A DNA stretch of 64,000 nt from Typhlomys cinereus. Taxonomy: Eukaryota; Chordata; Mammalia; Rodentia; Platacanthomyidae. This document shows positions 25,231 through 36,477 of the stretch, in pieces (position 1 is the stretch's first letter; every line of letters starts with the position of its first letter). Position numbers and translations under genes: made by a program. The notes under the pieces were generated by a model. That model was not told the origin of the DNA. It searched no databases and worked only from the letters and a program-made list of their open reading frames with translations. The stretch is taken from the NCBI GenBank assembly GCA_023101885.1, contig JALPQD010000044.1:7965565-8029564 (forward strand). The letters run 5' to 3'.

Positions 25231-25789
25231 TTAAGATTCCTTAAAAATCTAAAGATTGTAGGATGGAACCAGATAAGAACCTCCAATATTACTAATATGT
25301 CAAAAAGCATTAGTTTTAAAACATGAACAAGAATAGACAGCCCCTTTACAGAGGAGCACAGAGAGAGGAAAACAAGGCAAAACAAAAAAAGTCTTGTGTT
25401 GGTCCACTTAAAACTAGTGACAATTAAAACTATACTAGAAGTAGAAAGAATATGATACTTCCTGATCAAGTTGTTGGTCAGAGAAGTCTCAAAGACCCCC
25501 TAAAAGTATTTTTATTTTGCCATTGCTCTTGGTTGCCCTCCAAAAAACTGACAGTAAGACTCTATTACTATTTGGGAGCCTCCTCCTTGTTGGACAGTTT
25601 ACACAGTACCAAAGAGTACTGTAGAAGCTACTGGGAGAGAAAAATAATAAAACGTCTCATCAATCTGTAAGATCTCTGAGTAAAAATAAAAATCACTATG
25701 GCAACAGGTGACAACCAAAAGCAGCTTTCTGATTGGATTTAAGGCCCACCTGTCAGAACGGAACACATACCTGCTACTGTAAACTAGAA

Positions 25790-26540
25790 TAAGAATCTAT
25801 GAGAGGGAAGGAAATAGGTCACAAGGGAAGAACAGACTATGAATGTTCAGCTAGGAAGACAGTATACAAACTGTTTTATAAATAGCTGTCATTATACCCA
25901 TAGATTGGAAGAACACACGACACTTAACCTAGAAGCCTTCTACACAACAGAGGTGTTTATCACTGAAAAGCACAACTTGCCAAAATGGAGAAATAAGGAT
26001 CTCCAGACTGCTGCCCCTAAACAGGACAAATAAGCCTCACCCTCCTCTACCCCAAAGCTCAGGAAACATTATGGAAGAGGGGGTGGCAATATTCTAAGAG
26101 CCTCAAGTGGGAAGGTGGTAGGCCATGCATTATCTCCTGGACATGACATAGACATGATATACAAGATTTCATGGCAGATATGTATACTTACACAAGAATT
26201 ACATGGGAACTGTCTTATCAACATTTCACTATAGCATCAGAAAGATTTCAAACAGCTTCACACCTCTCTGAGAGACTGATGAGGACTAACGCTGATAAGG
26301 AAGTAAAGGAGGATAGTTTTCTCAATGGTATATCCACTGATCTAGGATGTTTGCTGGAGCATGAATCGGGTCAGGCATACATCATCACAGATTAGATTAA
26401 ACACAGTGGGTCGCGCAAATGAAAAGATTTGAAAATAGGAGGGAGTCTGGCAAGATAGATGAAGGATTGTAAGGAGATAAGAAGAGGGATGGGATTTATA
26501 AAGAAGTGTTGAAAATATTACAAAGTCACTATATTCATGT
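25790..26540 (+). mobile_element. L1-like 3' region, old
   Basis: CCCAAAGCTCAGGAAACATT and GAAGAGGGGGTGGCAATATT match the sequence at 34810-34865 and recall rodent L1 3' regions. No intact frame. Confidence 0.5.
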
Positions 26541-26805
26541 ATACAACATTATGAAAATAAAAAGGCAAAAATATATTCTTTGAAAAATCTCGATTTTTTT
26601 TCAGCTTCATATGGAAACACAATCTGGTAAGACTGAATGCATGAATTTAGCTGGTAAAAGCTGAGGATTGAATGTTCCTATCCTGCCTCATACTCTTTAA
26701 CTGGACATAATCTCAACCCTACTTATTTTATGCAACTTTCTTAGATTTTATAAGTATTTGAATCTACAACTTCTTGTGTATACAAATTTGACTTGTTTTT
26801 CTAAC

Positions 26806-26919
26806 CTGGAGTCTCTGAAGAATTGGATAATGGAGCAGATGCTTCGGCTAAGGCAGCTAACGTAGCTAATACTGATGTAGAGGAATTTCCAAACTGAACA
26901 GCAGATACCCCCGTTTCAT
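26806..26919 (-). CDS. GABPB1: GABPB1 coding exon 5 (transactivation region)
   Basis: This exon encodes the rest of codon 207 through the first base of codon 245 ([20 protein letters not shown] to SNSSETP). It is rich in Ser, Ala and Thr and predicted to be disordered. The acceptor is TCTCACAG; the donor is CCAG followed by GTTAGA. It enters and leaves in phase 1, so skipping it would keep the frame. Confidence 0.95.
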
Positions 26920-27502
26920 CTGTGAGAGAAGAAAAGAGATTTGAGATTTTAAGGTGCTTAAGCCAATGCATACTTCTCATATTCATTTTTATTTGAATCT
27001 TAAATGGTACATGGACAGCATTAGTTTATGAAAGGCATTATTATCATTAGTATTATTACTTTTACATGTGTGTTTGTATGTTTCAAAGGGGACTATGCAT
27101 GCCTGTGGAGGCCCAAGGGTGACTTTGGGAATTACTCTGGGTTATTCTAGCTCCTTTCTGCTTTGCTCTGGGACTTCTCAGGCTCTACTTTCCAGGGCTG
27201 GAAATAAAAGCCACTGCCATTTCTATCCAGCACTTCTACATGGGATCCAGGATCTGAACTCAGATCCTTCTGTTTTGGAGGCAGAGGCTTTTCCCCTGAG
27301 TCTTCTTTCCAGCCCAAAGTAATGTTTTATAATATCGCCTTTCTTCAGATTCATTTGTCTGTGAAAAATGATTTTGCTAAGAATGAAGAAACCAAGATGG
27401 CTGATATTATCTTACCCTTACTCTCCAATATTTCTTTCTTAAAAGGATGAATACCTACTAATGCATAAAATCCCAACAGCTATCCTATGTGCATCTCAAT
27501 AC
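26920..27502 (-). other. GABPB1: Short intron between coding exons 4 and 5
   Basis: 583 bases, nearly half of it an old long B2-like SINE at 27061-27315. Confidence 0.85.
27061..27315 (-). mobile_element. Long B2-like SINE, older subfamily
   Basis: Inverted body GCCTGTGGAGGCCCAAGGGT and CTACATGGGATCCAGGATCT with a head at GGCAGAGGCTTTTCCCCTGA. Confidence 0.8.
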
Positions 27503-27650
27503 CTGTTGCCTTGGATGAATTTTCTGAAGATACCAGACCTGTTAGGTTCACCACCCCTCCAGGTCCAATGATAAATTGTGGCGTGGCAGCATGTATCGTC
27601 ACGGTGTCCGGACTCTCTGGGTTTGTGTTGATTTGGTTCTGCATAGCAAT
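27503..27650 (-). CDS. GABPB1: GABPB1 coding exon 4 with internal alternative donor
   Basis: This exon encodes residues 158-206 plus the first base of codon 207 ([20 protein letters not shown] to SSENSSKAT). It is the start of the linker and activation region. The main donor is ACAG followed by GTATTG at 27502. A second donor, ACAG followed by GTCTGG, lies 36 bases earlier (exon end 27539, GT at 27538-27537). Using it deletes residues 195-206 ([12 protein letters not shown]) without changing frame, which matches the 12-residue difference known between GABPB1 isoforms. Confidence 0.95.
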
Positions 27651-27892
27651 CTAGGAAACAAATGATCACATTATTTCAAATGACAAGAACACTGAGACTG
27701 ACTCTTAATGTAGCATAACTACACATATAAAGAAGCACATTTTCTCAGAAGAAACAGATACAATAAAAATAAAAGGTGTAGTGATAAAACATCAGTATGA
27801 ATTTATAGTCTAAGGACTTTCATTGCGTGAAACAGCAAAATATCATTAAAGCAAAAATGGGTTTTTATAGAATATGGAAAAATTACACAAGA

Positions 27893-27962
27893 TAGTTTAC
27901 TGTTCTGTAGAATGTAAATACTTAAAATAATTCTACAGAACAGTAAACTAAGTATTTACATT
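27893..27962. repeat. Interleaved inverted repeats with pseudoknot topology
   Basis: Arm A (27893-27913) is perfectly complementary to A' (27930-27950), 21 bases. Arm B (27911-27924) is perfectly complementary to B' (27949-27962), 14 bases. The order is A, B, A', B', so both pairings cross. The structure lies 243 bases from the acceptor of coding exon 4 in the transcript. Confidence 0.9.
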
Positions 27963-28654
27963 ATCTCTTCTACTATAGTAGGCAATATATAAGATTATAT
28001 ATATGTAAGACCTTTCCAATTAAATGTTCACTGCCCTCAAGTTGCATCCCTAGATACAAAAAATGAGTAGAGTCATAGAAAAATTAATTTTCCAGAACAT
28101 AACACATCAACAGCAGAAGGTCAATGAAGTCAAGCCATCGGGACAAAGAGTTCTGTTAGAATGGAAACAAGAAGATAGGCAAGAAGAAGCAATAAGTAAT
28201 GATAATTTATATCAATGCTGCCTAGCCAAAAGAAAAGAAACAGTGCTGATTATCAGAACAGTTACTAGTTGTGTCTACAAATAGTTTTTTTAAAGGATAC
28301 TCAAATATAAAGCAAACAAACCAGAATGATAAAGACTATATTACAAAACCTTGGCTAAGTTTTGCCATTTAAGTCAGATGTGTCTGCTTTTGTGGCAACT
28401 ACCAATTATGCTATTGAAAGCGCTAGCCACCTGTGTTCAAGATGTTTAACAAAGAGGAGGGTTGAGTAGAACAGGAATGCCTGGTAAAATCAAAAAAGAA
28501 GCTGCACTGCTGTAAAAAGGACAAAAGGGGTAGGAACTGAAGACAAACTTTGAAATTACCCTACTACCCAGCTACGTAGCCAAAACAAATGAAGGCCTGC
28601 AAAACAAGACCATCTTGCTAGACCTCAAGGAGCATCTTAAGATTAAAAAGAGGG

Positions 28655-28852
28655 AGGGTACAAAATGGTTTGGTGGGCAAAGGTAACTGAGTGCAAATCT
28701 GGCAAACTGAGTTCCATCCCGAGTCCACATGATGGAAGGATAGAACTGAACTCAGAAAAGTTGTCTTATGATCTATACATGTATGCAATTGCACATTCTG
28801 CTCATTCTCTCATAATACTCTCTTCTCTATTCTCAAATAAATGTTTAAATTA
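28655..28852 (+). mobile_element. B3-like SINE
   Basis: CAAACTGAGTTCCATCCCGA, GTTGTCTTATGATCTATACA and a final AAATAAATGTTT; diverged tRNA-derived element. Confidence 0.6.
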
Positions 28853-29214
28853 AGAAATTACCTCTATGGGGATATTAAGGATTATTAAATTTTAAAGTAA
28901 TCCTTAACTGGTTTTGATAAAACATCTATCTATGTTAACAAAAACAAATAAAATATCTAGGAGAATTCAGAAATTTAAAACACAGAAAAGTAACCACCTT
29001 ATCTAATCTTCTAATGTTACACGAAAAGACTGAGATTTAGCTATCAGGAATATGAATAATGAACAAAGAGAAAATGAAAGACACCAGGATATATTAAAAA
29101 AAAACAAAAACAAAATGCAGAGGAAAAAGCTGCAAATTTTAAATCTATAAGACAAAGATCTATCTCTCGATACCCTTTCTTTTCATTTGCTTTCTTAAAC
29201 TCAAAGCCAATTAC

Positions 29215-29409
29215 CTGTAATATCTCTGCTAAATCTTCGTTTCCATTGTCTATTGAAATATCAAATGCAGTTTTACAAAATTTGCTTTGTGTGTGTACAT
29301 CAGCACCATATTTGATCAACAGTTCCACCACCTCTTGATGATTATGTTCTGTTGCCCAATGCAGAGCAGTCATCTTTAACATATCCTTTGCATTGACGTC
29401 AGCACCATG
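29215..29409 (-). CDS. GABPB1: GABPB1 coding exon 3 (ankyrin repeats 3-5)
   Basis: This exon encodes residues 93-157, from [18 protein letters not shown] to EDLAEILQ. It carries ankyrin repeat 4 ([20 protein letters not shown]) and the capping repeat 5 ([19 protein letters not shown]). The acceptor is TTTTTTAG and the donor CAG followed by GTAATTG, with phase 0 on both sides. With the two preceding exons it completes the GABPA-binding ankyrin domain. Confidence 0.96.
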
Positions 29410-30334
29410 CTAAAAAATATTTCAAAATCAGAGTGTAGAAAATTCCCAATATGAAAATACAAGTCACTATGCTTTGAAGCAACATAATCAATTTTTTTCC
29501 TTTTTTATTTTTTTTTCTTTTTTCGGTGTTAAATATATGTTCCAGCAATCATCATTGTACCTGTCAATCATTACTTTTCTTCTAATTTCTTGAAATAAGG
29601 CACATCTTTTTTTTTTAGTCCTCAGTTATAGGCATAAAAGATCAGACTGTAAGTGATAGAACATTATGAGATAGAACAAATGCCTACAAAAATCACTTTA
29701 ATAGAATATGGGAGAGCATTTCTCATCAGTTCAAAAAAAAATCCTTCAAACAACACAACCTAAAGAACTAGCAGGAAGTTGTCTATATCATGACAAGCAA
29801 TAGACATGTGTAGCTATGAAGCAGTCAGTGGTAGTCAGCCAGCATACATACACATGTTACTTGTATTAAATAAGCAATAGCATTCAAAGACATCAAAAAA
29901 CAGAATATGACTATCTCACGAATTTTACACCGATCGAATATTGAAGTAAGAACATCTCAAGAATACTAGAGGTTAAATTAAATATTAACATTAGCTTTTA
30001 CTTTTTAAGTGTGGCTTTAAAATTACACGTGATTTTCATTTATGACCTGTGTATTTCTTTTGGATGAGTTTTTCAAGAGGACACAATAAAAAGATCATAA
30101 ATAATGCTTAATGCTCTGTCTCAAGATCTTCCACATCACCTTTTCATATTTAGATGGTTGAAGATAAATTCCCACCTAGGTATTTATTAAGTTGCTTACA
30201 ATGAGCATTCTGACTGTATTAAGTAAGACAAAGCTGTAGTCCTCCCCCCTCAAAGAACTGTCTTGACATAGCCGAGAATACACCTACAGAAAGATTTTCA
30301 CCCTCCTGAAAGAAAACTTTAAGATAATCTTCAT

Positions 30335-30338
30335 TTGA

Positions 30339-30394
<56 letters not shown>

Positions 30395-30402
30395 AGACGC
30401 AC
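30335..30402 (+). repeat. (TC)n(AC)n microsatellite
   Basis: About 16 TC units pass into about 12 AC units. Confidence 0.9.
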
Positions 30403-30439
30403 ACGTGATATCAATAATAAAGCAAAGCAAAAAGAAAGC

Positions 30440-30655
30440 ATTTGGGTTGACAAGATGGCTCAGCAGGTAAAGGTATTTGCTGCTAGTCTGATGACTTAAA
30501 ATTGATCCCTGGACCCCATGGGTAGAAGAAGAAAACCGACTCAAACCAGTTCTCACATCTACACACACTTAGACATGTGCATGTGTGAACACACGTGGGC
30601 ACATGCACACAAGCATACTCTAAATACATAAATGCAAAAAGAATCTTTTAAAAAA
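30440..30655 (+). mobile_element. B3/B2-like SINE
   Basis: GACAAGATGGCTCAGCAGGT head, GATCCCTGGACCCCATGGGT and a CA-rich end. Confidence 0.7.
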
Positions 30656-30724
30656 AGGGAGTGGCGCACGCACGCACATACATACACACACACTTGGAGT
30701 CAAATGCTAAGTACAAAAACAAAA

Positions 30725-30985
30725 CACATATTTTGGAAAATGGCTCAGTGGCTAAAGCACTTGCCATATAAGCAATAGAACTAAATATAGCCAAGAACTC
30801 AGGTACGCTGCAGACTAGAGATCCCAGAGCAAGCTGATAGCCAGCCTCAAGAAATAAGGTTGAAAGTAATCAAGGGTGATTCCCAACATCAACTTTGGAC
30901 TTCCACATGTACCCCTACACACATGTACCCACATACTCATACACATATACATGTTCATAAGTGTGCACACCACACATATACATGT
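30725..30985 (+). mobile_element. Long B2-like SINE, diverged
   Basis: AAAATGGCTCAGTGGCTAAA head, AGAGATCCCAGAGCAAGCTG body and GATTCCCAACATCAACTTTG, the long-variant pattern in shortened form. Confidence 0.6.
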
Positions 30986-31008
30986 GAGAAAAGAAAGGGA
31001 ATATGTAC

Positions 31009-31176
31009 CTTAAGTAACACCTCTACTATGCTGGCATGTCCTTCGGAAGCTGCCATGTGTAACGGTGTTCGGTCCACTTTGGTTCTGGCATCTCTACTTA
31101 CACCAGCACGTAGTAGTACTTCTGTGGTGGAATAATGCCCGTACTGTGCTGCCAGATGAAGTGGAGAAGTTCCCAG
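31009..31176 (-). CDS. GABPB1: GABPB1 coding exon 2 (ankyrin repeats 2-3)
   Basis: This exon encodes residues 37-92, from [13 protein letters not shown] to VEVLLK. The two ankyrin signatures [12 protein letters not shown] and [12 protein letters not shown] are plain. These repeats form part of the concave surface that meets GABPA in the known complex. The acceptor is GATACAG, preceded by a pyrimidine-rich (TTTG)n tract, and the donor is AAG followed by GTACAT. The phase is 0 on both sides. Residue 51 is tyrosine where I remember phenylalanine in human, a conservative change. Confidence 0.96.
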
Positions 31177-31467
31177 CTGTATCAAAACAAACAAACAAAC
31201 AAAAAAAACACAAAAACAAACCAGTCTCCACACTGCTTTTAATATTTACTTCTATTACTTTATACTATTTTATTTTATATGGTAAACATTACCTGTGTAT
31301 ACACTAATTCAAAAGTAACTAAGAAATTATTTAAGCTTATCTTCTTCACAGAAACCTTCAAAAATTCCCATACATTTTACAGAGGAAGAAAAAGTCAGAA
31401 GTTCATTCAAATTTTCTTTTTCCTCTTCTCCTTCTTTTCTCTTTTAAAAAAAAAGTTGTAATTTATT

Positions 31468-31715
31468 CTTGTGTGTGCACTTGCATGCACGTCTGTGTAC
31501 AGCCATACACATGCCACGAGCACACGTGGAGACAACTTTTAGGGAGTCAATTCTCTCCTGATTTGTTTTTGAGGCAGGGTCTCTGCTCATTATTTCTGCC
31601 AAAGGGCTGCATAAAGAGAACTTTCAGTCAGTTCTCCTATCTTTTCCTCCTGCCCCACAATACCCCACAGGAGGGCACTGAAAAGCCCCAATCACTGATG
31701 CTCCAAAGAGTCATT
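31468..31715 (-). mobile_element. B4-like SINE, old
   Basis: GTGGAGACAACTTTTAGGGA, TTTTTGAGGCAGGGTCTCTG; tRNA-like end diverged. Confidence 0.55.
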
Positions 31716-32369
31716 TCTCTAGAACATGAAATTCGTGACAGTTATTATGACTGTTAGAATAGTATTCTCAATGGATTTTAACTACTTTCTATGAAATGCA
31801 CTGTTCTAAGACCTTCATGTACTTGGTTCATTTCGTCTCTTCACAATGCAGCTACTACTACCTACAGTATAAGAATCTAAGGCAATAATTTATCTGAACT
31901 CATATAGTAAGTGAGATATAATATAAAATAAGGTATATGCTCTTAATCCCTAATAAAAATTGAAATTATTTACCTTGGAAATAATTATTTTATTACAATC
32001 TAAAACCATATATTTTTATGGGAAGTTTTCTATTAAAACTCAAAAGAGACTGCTGAATAAACCTTTATTTCTTTACATTTTATTATGCTTTCCTACACAT
32101 GGTCCTTTCTCCACTTTTAAATTCTAATATTTAGTGAAAGCCCATAGAGTCCACTTAGTTTTACTCAGTGTGACATTAAGATCTACTATTATTCTTGTTC
32201 TTGAGATTTCTCTTTTTGGCAAACATCTTGTAAAGTTAGCAACATAATTATTACTTATGATTATATATTACTTCACAATAAAACTATTACCAGCTATTTA
32301 AAATCCTTTCACCTATAGCTCTCTAATCACAAATCCATCATCAGGCAGAGGGAAATGCTAGCTCAGAAA

Positions 32370-32612
32370 TTTTTTTTTCAGTGTTGTATGTCTGTGTACC
32401 TGAGTCCAGAGGTCAATACTGAGTGTTCCTCAGTTACTCTCCACCTGAACCTAAAGCTCACTAGTTTGACTAGATGAGCTCATCAGTTGAGTACCAAAGA
32501 CCCTCCTGCCATCTGCCACCCTGGGTTCTCTATGTGGGTTCTGGTGGTCCAAACTCAAATCTTCATGCTTGAATAGCAAGCACTTTACCTACTGGGCCAA
32601 CACCCTCCTACC
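32370..32612 (-). mobile_element. B4/B2-like SINE, old
   Basis: CTATGTGGGTTCTGGTGGTC, CCAAACTCAAATCTTCATGC and AAGCACTTTACCTACTGGGC read as an inverted tRNA-derived SINE. Confidence 0.65.
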
Positions 32613-32779
32613 CTAACTCAGAATTTTTTGGCAAACATTGCTTATCTTAATTTGTATCACTTACGGATTCTTAAATGATATAATCGAGTTCTCTCTCTTT
32701 TGACACAGTCTATGTGTCCATGTATTTCTCTATGATCTGTCTCCTGCTTAATACTACTTATGATATTCATTCATGAGTG

Positions 32780-33230
32780 AATTAAATGTTTTATGTTTTA
32801 CAATATTCTATTTAATGAAAAAAATTAATTTACTCTACTGATAAACATTTAGGTTGTTTCTAGTTTTGTCATTATAAATGATGTTACAACATACAATCTT
32901 GTATTCAATTCAGAAAAATAAATGAGATTTTGTTCTATATTTTAGAAATTCAGCTGCTACATTGAAGGGCATGCAGTTACTCAAATTTATTGAGTACTGC
33001 CAAACTATCATATAAAATTATTGATGCTCATTTATACTGGAGTATCTGAGAGATTCAATTTCACCATCTTAACTAATAAAGTTTGGCACTGCCAGACATT
33101 ACTTTGTTAATCTAATGAACATGCAAAAGTATTTTATAATTATTAGTGGAACATCTTTTGGTGTTTGCTGGTCATTCAAAATCTCCTGACAAAAGTACAA
33201 AAGTGAGTCATTTGTCTATCTTCTACTGCC
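32780..33230 (-). mobile_element. Ancient L1 fragment
   Basis: ATTTAGGTTGTTTCTAGTTT, CATTGAAGGGCATGCAG and later text resemble the inverted 3' part of old mammalian L1; heavily decayed. A related piece continues at about 33430-33505. Confidence 0.5.
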
Positions 33231-33521
33231 TATATGTCCCACAGTAATTCTTTAAGTACTATGAATATTAGTCCTTAGAATCTTTTTAACTTGATGCACT
33301 ACAGAATCATTATACGTCCATTTTTTAAAAGTTGAGCCTTCTCCTGGGCTACATGGGCTGCCATCTTTTGTCAATTCTGAAAATTTTCGATGATGGTTCC
33401 TCAAATTATTTCACCCTGATTCTCACTGAGCTTGTGTATCTTCTAATGTTCACTAAAGGACATTGGATTGTTTCCAGTTTTCTTATCACAAATAATGCTC
33501 ATATTATCTTGCATTATTCTT

Positions 33522-33821
33522 TATTTTCATTTTTCCATGTGTGTGTGTGTGTGTGTGTGTGTGTTCGTGTATGTGTCTATCTGTATCAAAGGACACTGTG
33601 TATCCCATAGAGGCCCAAGGGTAAGTAACTCAGGAATTACTCTGAATTACTTCTACCTCCTATCTGTTTTGCTCTGGAGTTTCCTAGGCTCTGCTTTCCA
33701 GGACCATAAGTACAAGCCACTGCCATTTCTGCATGGCATTTTGTATGTCAGATCCAGGACCCAACTCAGGACCTTCTGCTTGTGAGGCAGAGGTTTAACT
33801 CCTGAGCTATTTCTCCAGCCC
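33522..33821 (-). mobile_element. Long B2-like SINE with target-site duplication
   Basis: Inverted copy with (TG)n, CCATAGAGGCCCAAGGGTAA and a head ending TATTTCTCCAGCCC. TATCTTGCATTA flanks it at 33505-33516 and 33822-33833. Confidence 0.85.
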
Positions 33822-34160
33822 TATCTTGCATTACTCTTAGTATCTTATATTATTTTTGTCTGGATTTTTCATATCATTCAGTTGTTTCTAACCTGTTACT
33901 CAAATCTTATTTTAAGTCCTTGGAAGATATGCTTCTATTGTGCTTTCAGGAAGGTATTATTAAGGTTGCTCAGTGTTTGTACACACAGTTCTCCAGATTG
34001 CTCTTGTTCCTTGCAATTTCACTATGGATATGAAACCTGGGATAAAAAGTGGGTTTCTCCAGACAGGTATAACATAAAAGTAATCCCTACTCCAAGGATG
34101 ACTTCAAATTCACTTTTCAGGCTACACTTACATATAATTGTAGCTATTAAGAATTAGATC

Positions 34161-34487
34161 AGGGGTGGGGGGCTGGAGAGGTGATTCAGGGGTTAAGCCT
34201 CTGCCTTGCAGGCAGAAGGTCCTGAGTTTGGATCCTAGACCCCACGTATAGACACCAGGAGCAAGCGGGGGTGCCCTGCATTTCTGGTCCTGGTAGGGCG
34301 GAGCCTGTGAATCCCGGGGCAGAGTAAACAAGGAAGAGGTGGAGGTGGTCCATGGTGGTTCCGGAATTCGTCCGTGGTTCTACACACACACATACATACA
34401 CACACACATACATACACACACATACACACACACATACATACACACACGTGCACACGCATACATGCACAATTGAATAAAAAAAAAAAA
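34161..34487 (+). mobile_element. Long B2-like SINE, young copy
   Basis: GGGGGGCTGGAGAGGTGATT head, GTATAGACACCAGGAGCAAG, AGGGCGGAGCCTGTGAAT, an irregular CA/CATA block and poly(A). AGAATTAGATC flanks it at 34150-34160 and about 34489-34499. Confidence 0.9.
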
Positions 34488-34504
34488 AAGAATTAGATCT
34501 CACC

Positions 34505-35330
34505 AGACAGGGGGGGCATAGAGTCTGACAGATAGAAGGTAACCATCCTGCTAATGGGAGACTGCCCCCCCAACACGGTCTCCTACTCTTATTGCATCTA
34601 CCTTTGAATCTACTTTTATAATAACACTCTATTTTAACAGCCTTTTATCTTTGGCTATGAGGTGACATCCAATACCCATCAGGATGGAGCCAAGGGCAGT
34701 GCAGGAACAGCAAAACTGGAAGAAAAACAACAACAACAAAACAACAAACCATAATTCAGAACATCAGAGACCCTACATTAATCACCAGGAACCAGGCCAG
34801 CCTAATTTCTCCCCATCCTAAAGCTCAGGAAAATTTTCAGAAGAGGGGGTGGTAAGATTGTAAGAGCCTAATGGGGAGGAGCAACCAACGATATGTAAGA
34901 TAGTCCACACAAGTTAGGGCCAAAATAATCACAACAGGACTTTGAATGACCTGCGTAATGACCAACATGTCACTGACCCCCCAACATCTAGCATGGATCA
35001 CAGGCACTAGGATCCTTAGAGGCAAGGGATTAACAGCCACAATAGTGTTCCTATACTAAAGAGCACAAGAAAGAGCTCTAGGCAATGCTACTGAGTCCTT
35101 ACACCTCATCAGAAAGGAGGACCCAGAGGGAAGTATGACATGCACAGTAAAGGATGCTCCAGGAATTTTTTGGGGGGGGAGGTGAAAGGGGGCTGGGAGA
35201 AAGGGAGGGGGGGGAAGGAAGGATAAAAAGGGGGGAGGGAACAAGGGGATCCAGAGAGGGGTGGAGGGAGGGAGGGGAATGGGGTACCTATCAAGTTTGT
35301 ATGAGTGGAAAAAAAAATACACTATAAATA
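34505..35330 (+). mobile_element. L1-like 3' region with polypurine tract
   Basis: A stretch sharing CCTAAAGCTCAGGAAAATTT-type text with 26047-26100 and the G-rich end TATCAAGTTTGTATGAGTGG plus A run with the 23.6-kb insert. G-rich 3' tracts before poly(A) are usual in L1 3' UTRs. Family name is inferred. Confidence 0.55.
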
Positions 35331-35331
35331 A

Positions 35332-35414
35332 AAAGAATGGTTGAAGTCAGAACAGTTAAAAAAAATAAAATAAAATAAAAATAAAAATGGTTGAAGTCAG
35401 AATAGTTAAAAAAA
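35332..35414 (+). repeat. 26-bp near-exact duplication around an (AAAATA)n spacer
   Basis: ATGGTTGAAGTCAGAA followed by C or T and AGTTAAAAAAA occurs at about 35337 and about 35387, separated by an A-rich spacer. It may be a duplicated insertion site. Confidence 0.75.
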
Positions 35415-35416
35415 GA

Positions 35417-35417
<1 letters not shown>

Positions 35418-35463
<46 letters not shown>

Positions 35464-35668
35464 ACCAATGGTGAATTCAGGAACCATCCTGGACTGCTTC
35501 TACCTCCTCTTTTGCTTGGCCCCAGGATTCACAGGATCCGCCCACCAGGACCAGAAACGCAGGCAGCCCCCGCTTCTGCCTGGCGTTTGTACATGGGATC
35601 TGGGATCCGAACTCAGGACCCTCTGCTTGCAAGGCAGAGGCCTAACCCCTGAGCCATCTCTCCAGCCC
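35418..35668 (-). mobile_element. Long B2-like SINE
   Basis: Inverted copy: (TG)n, AGAACCAATGGTGAATTCAG, GGATCCGCCCACCAGGACCA and a head ending GCCATCTCTCCAGCCCC. Confidence 0.88.
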
Positions 35669-36477
35669 CAGAATTACAAAGTTTTTATTCCAAATTCTCA
35701 CCAATAAATTTCTCCCTGTCTCTAATGAGCCATGTCATTTTCTTTGCAGCATCCTAGCACAGTAGCAGGGTAGGAAGGAAGAGGTTAGGTGTATCCTGGT
35801 ACCCTCTTATCACTCAAGATGTAGCCCTCTGGATTCTAGGATCTTGAGGAGGGAAACAGCATGAGCACTCCCAAATCCATCTTCAGCAACTATACCAGCA
35901 AAGTGAAAAACCAATAGGCAAATCTGAGTGCAGAAAAGGTTCTTAACGAAAAATTTCTCTGAGAATTCAGTTTTAGCACACATTCAATTTTTCAGAATTG
36001 ACAGTTTCTTTTTAACTCTAAGTACATTTAATGTTTTCTTGGAAATATTTAGTAAGAATCTACCAAAAGATAAAATGTTGAAGAATTTATGGATGGAATG
36101 ACTGAGTTCCTGGAATTTGTTTTAAAATAATACAAAGAAAATTCATGGAATCATAAAAGAATGAAATTTACTATGATTCAATAATTTATGAAGTTCGATG
36201 AAAAGTATGCGAGTTGAAATTTTCTTTAATAAAAACTTATTTTATATGACAAATAAAAAAGAACAAGGAAAGAATTTTTTAAATCTAGAATTCTTTGTTA
36301 TTACTAGAGAAAGTGAACCCAAATTCCTAGTCCTCCATATCCTAAGGTCATTTCATTTTCATTTACTTGTAGAATTAAGCAGGGAAGTCTTCTGCTTTCT
36401 CACACTACCTTTCAGTTACCAATAACTTATGTCCCCTTCTTTTCTTCTCATTGTTCATGTTTGCAATAATTATCTGA

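Larger units (their letters stand above)
19522..26805 (-). other. GABPB1: GABPB1 intron between coding exons 5 and 6 (7.3 kb)
   Basis: Very AT-rich. It holds a palindrome at 19871-19911, a young long SINE at 20868-21152, an ID element at 21630, a retroposed fragment at 23584-23759, B1 pieces at 24590 and 25125 and an old L1-end-like stretch at 25790-26540. 22.0-23.5 kb shows nothing recognised. Confidence 0.75.
27651..29214 (-). other. GABPB1: GABPB1 intron between coding exons 3 and 4 (1.6 kb)
   Basis: AT-rich. It contains the interleaved inverted repeats at 27893-27962 and a B3-like SINE at about 28655-28850. The rest shows nothing recognised. Confidence 0.8.
29410..31008 (-). other. GABPB1: GABPB1 intron between coding exons 2 and 3 (1.6 kb)
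   Basis: 29.45-30.33 kb shows nothing recognised. A (TC)n(AC)n block, a B3/B2-like SINE and a long SINE fill 30335-30985, ending just before exon 2. Confidence 0.8.
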
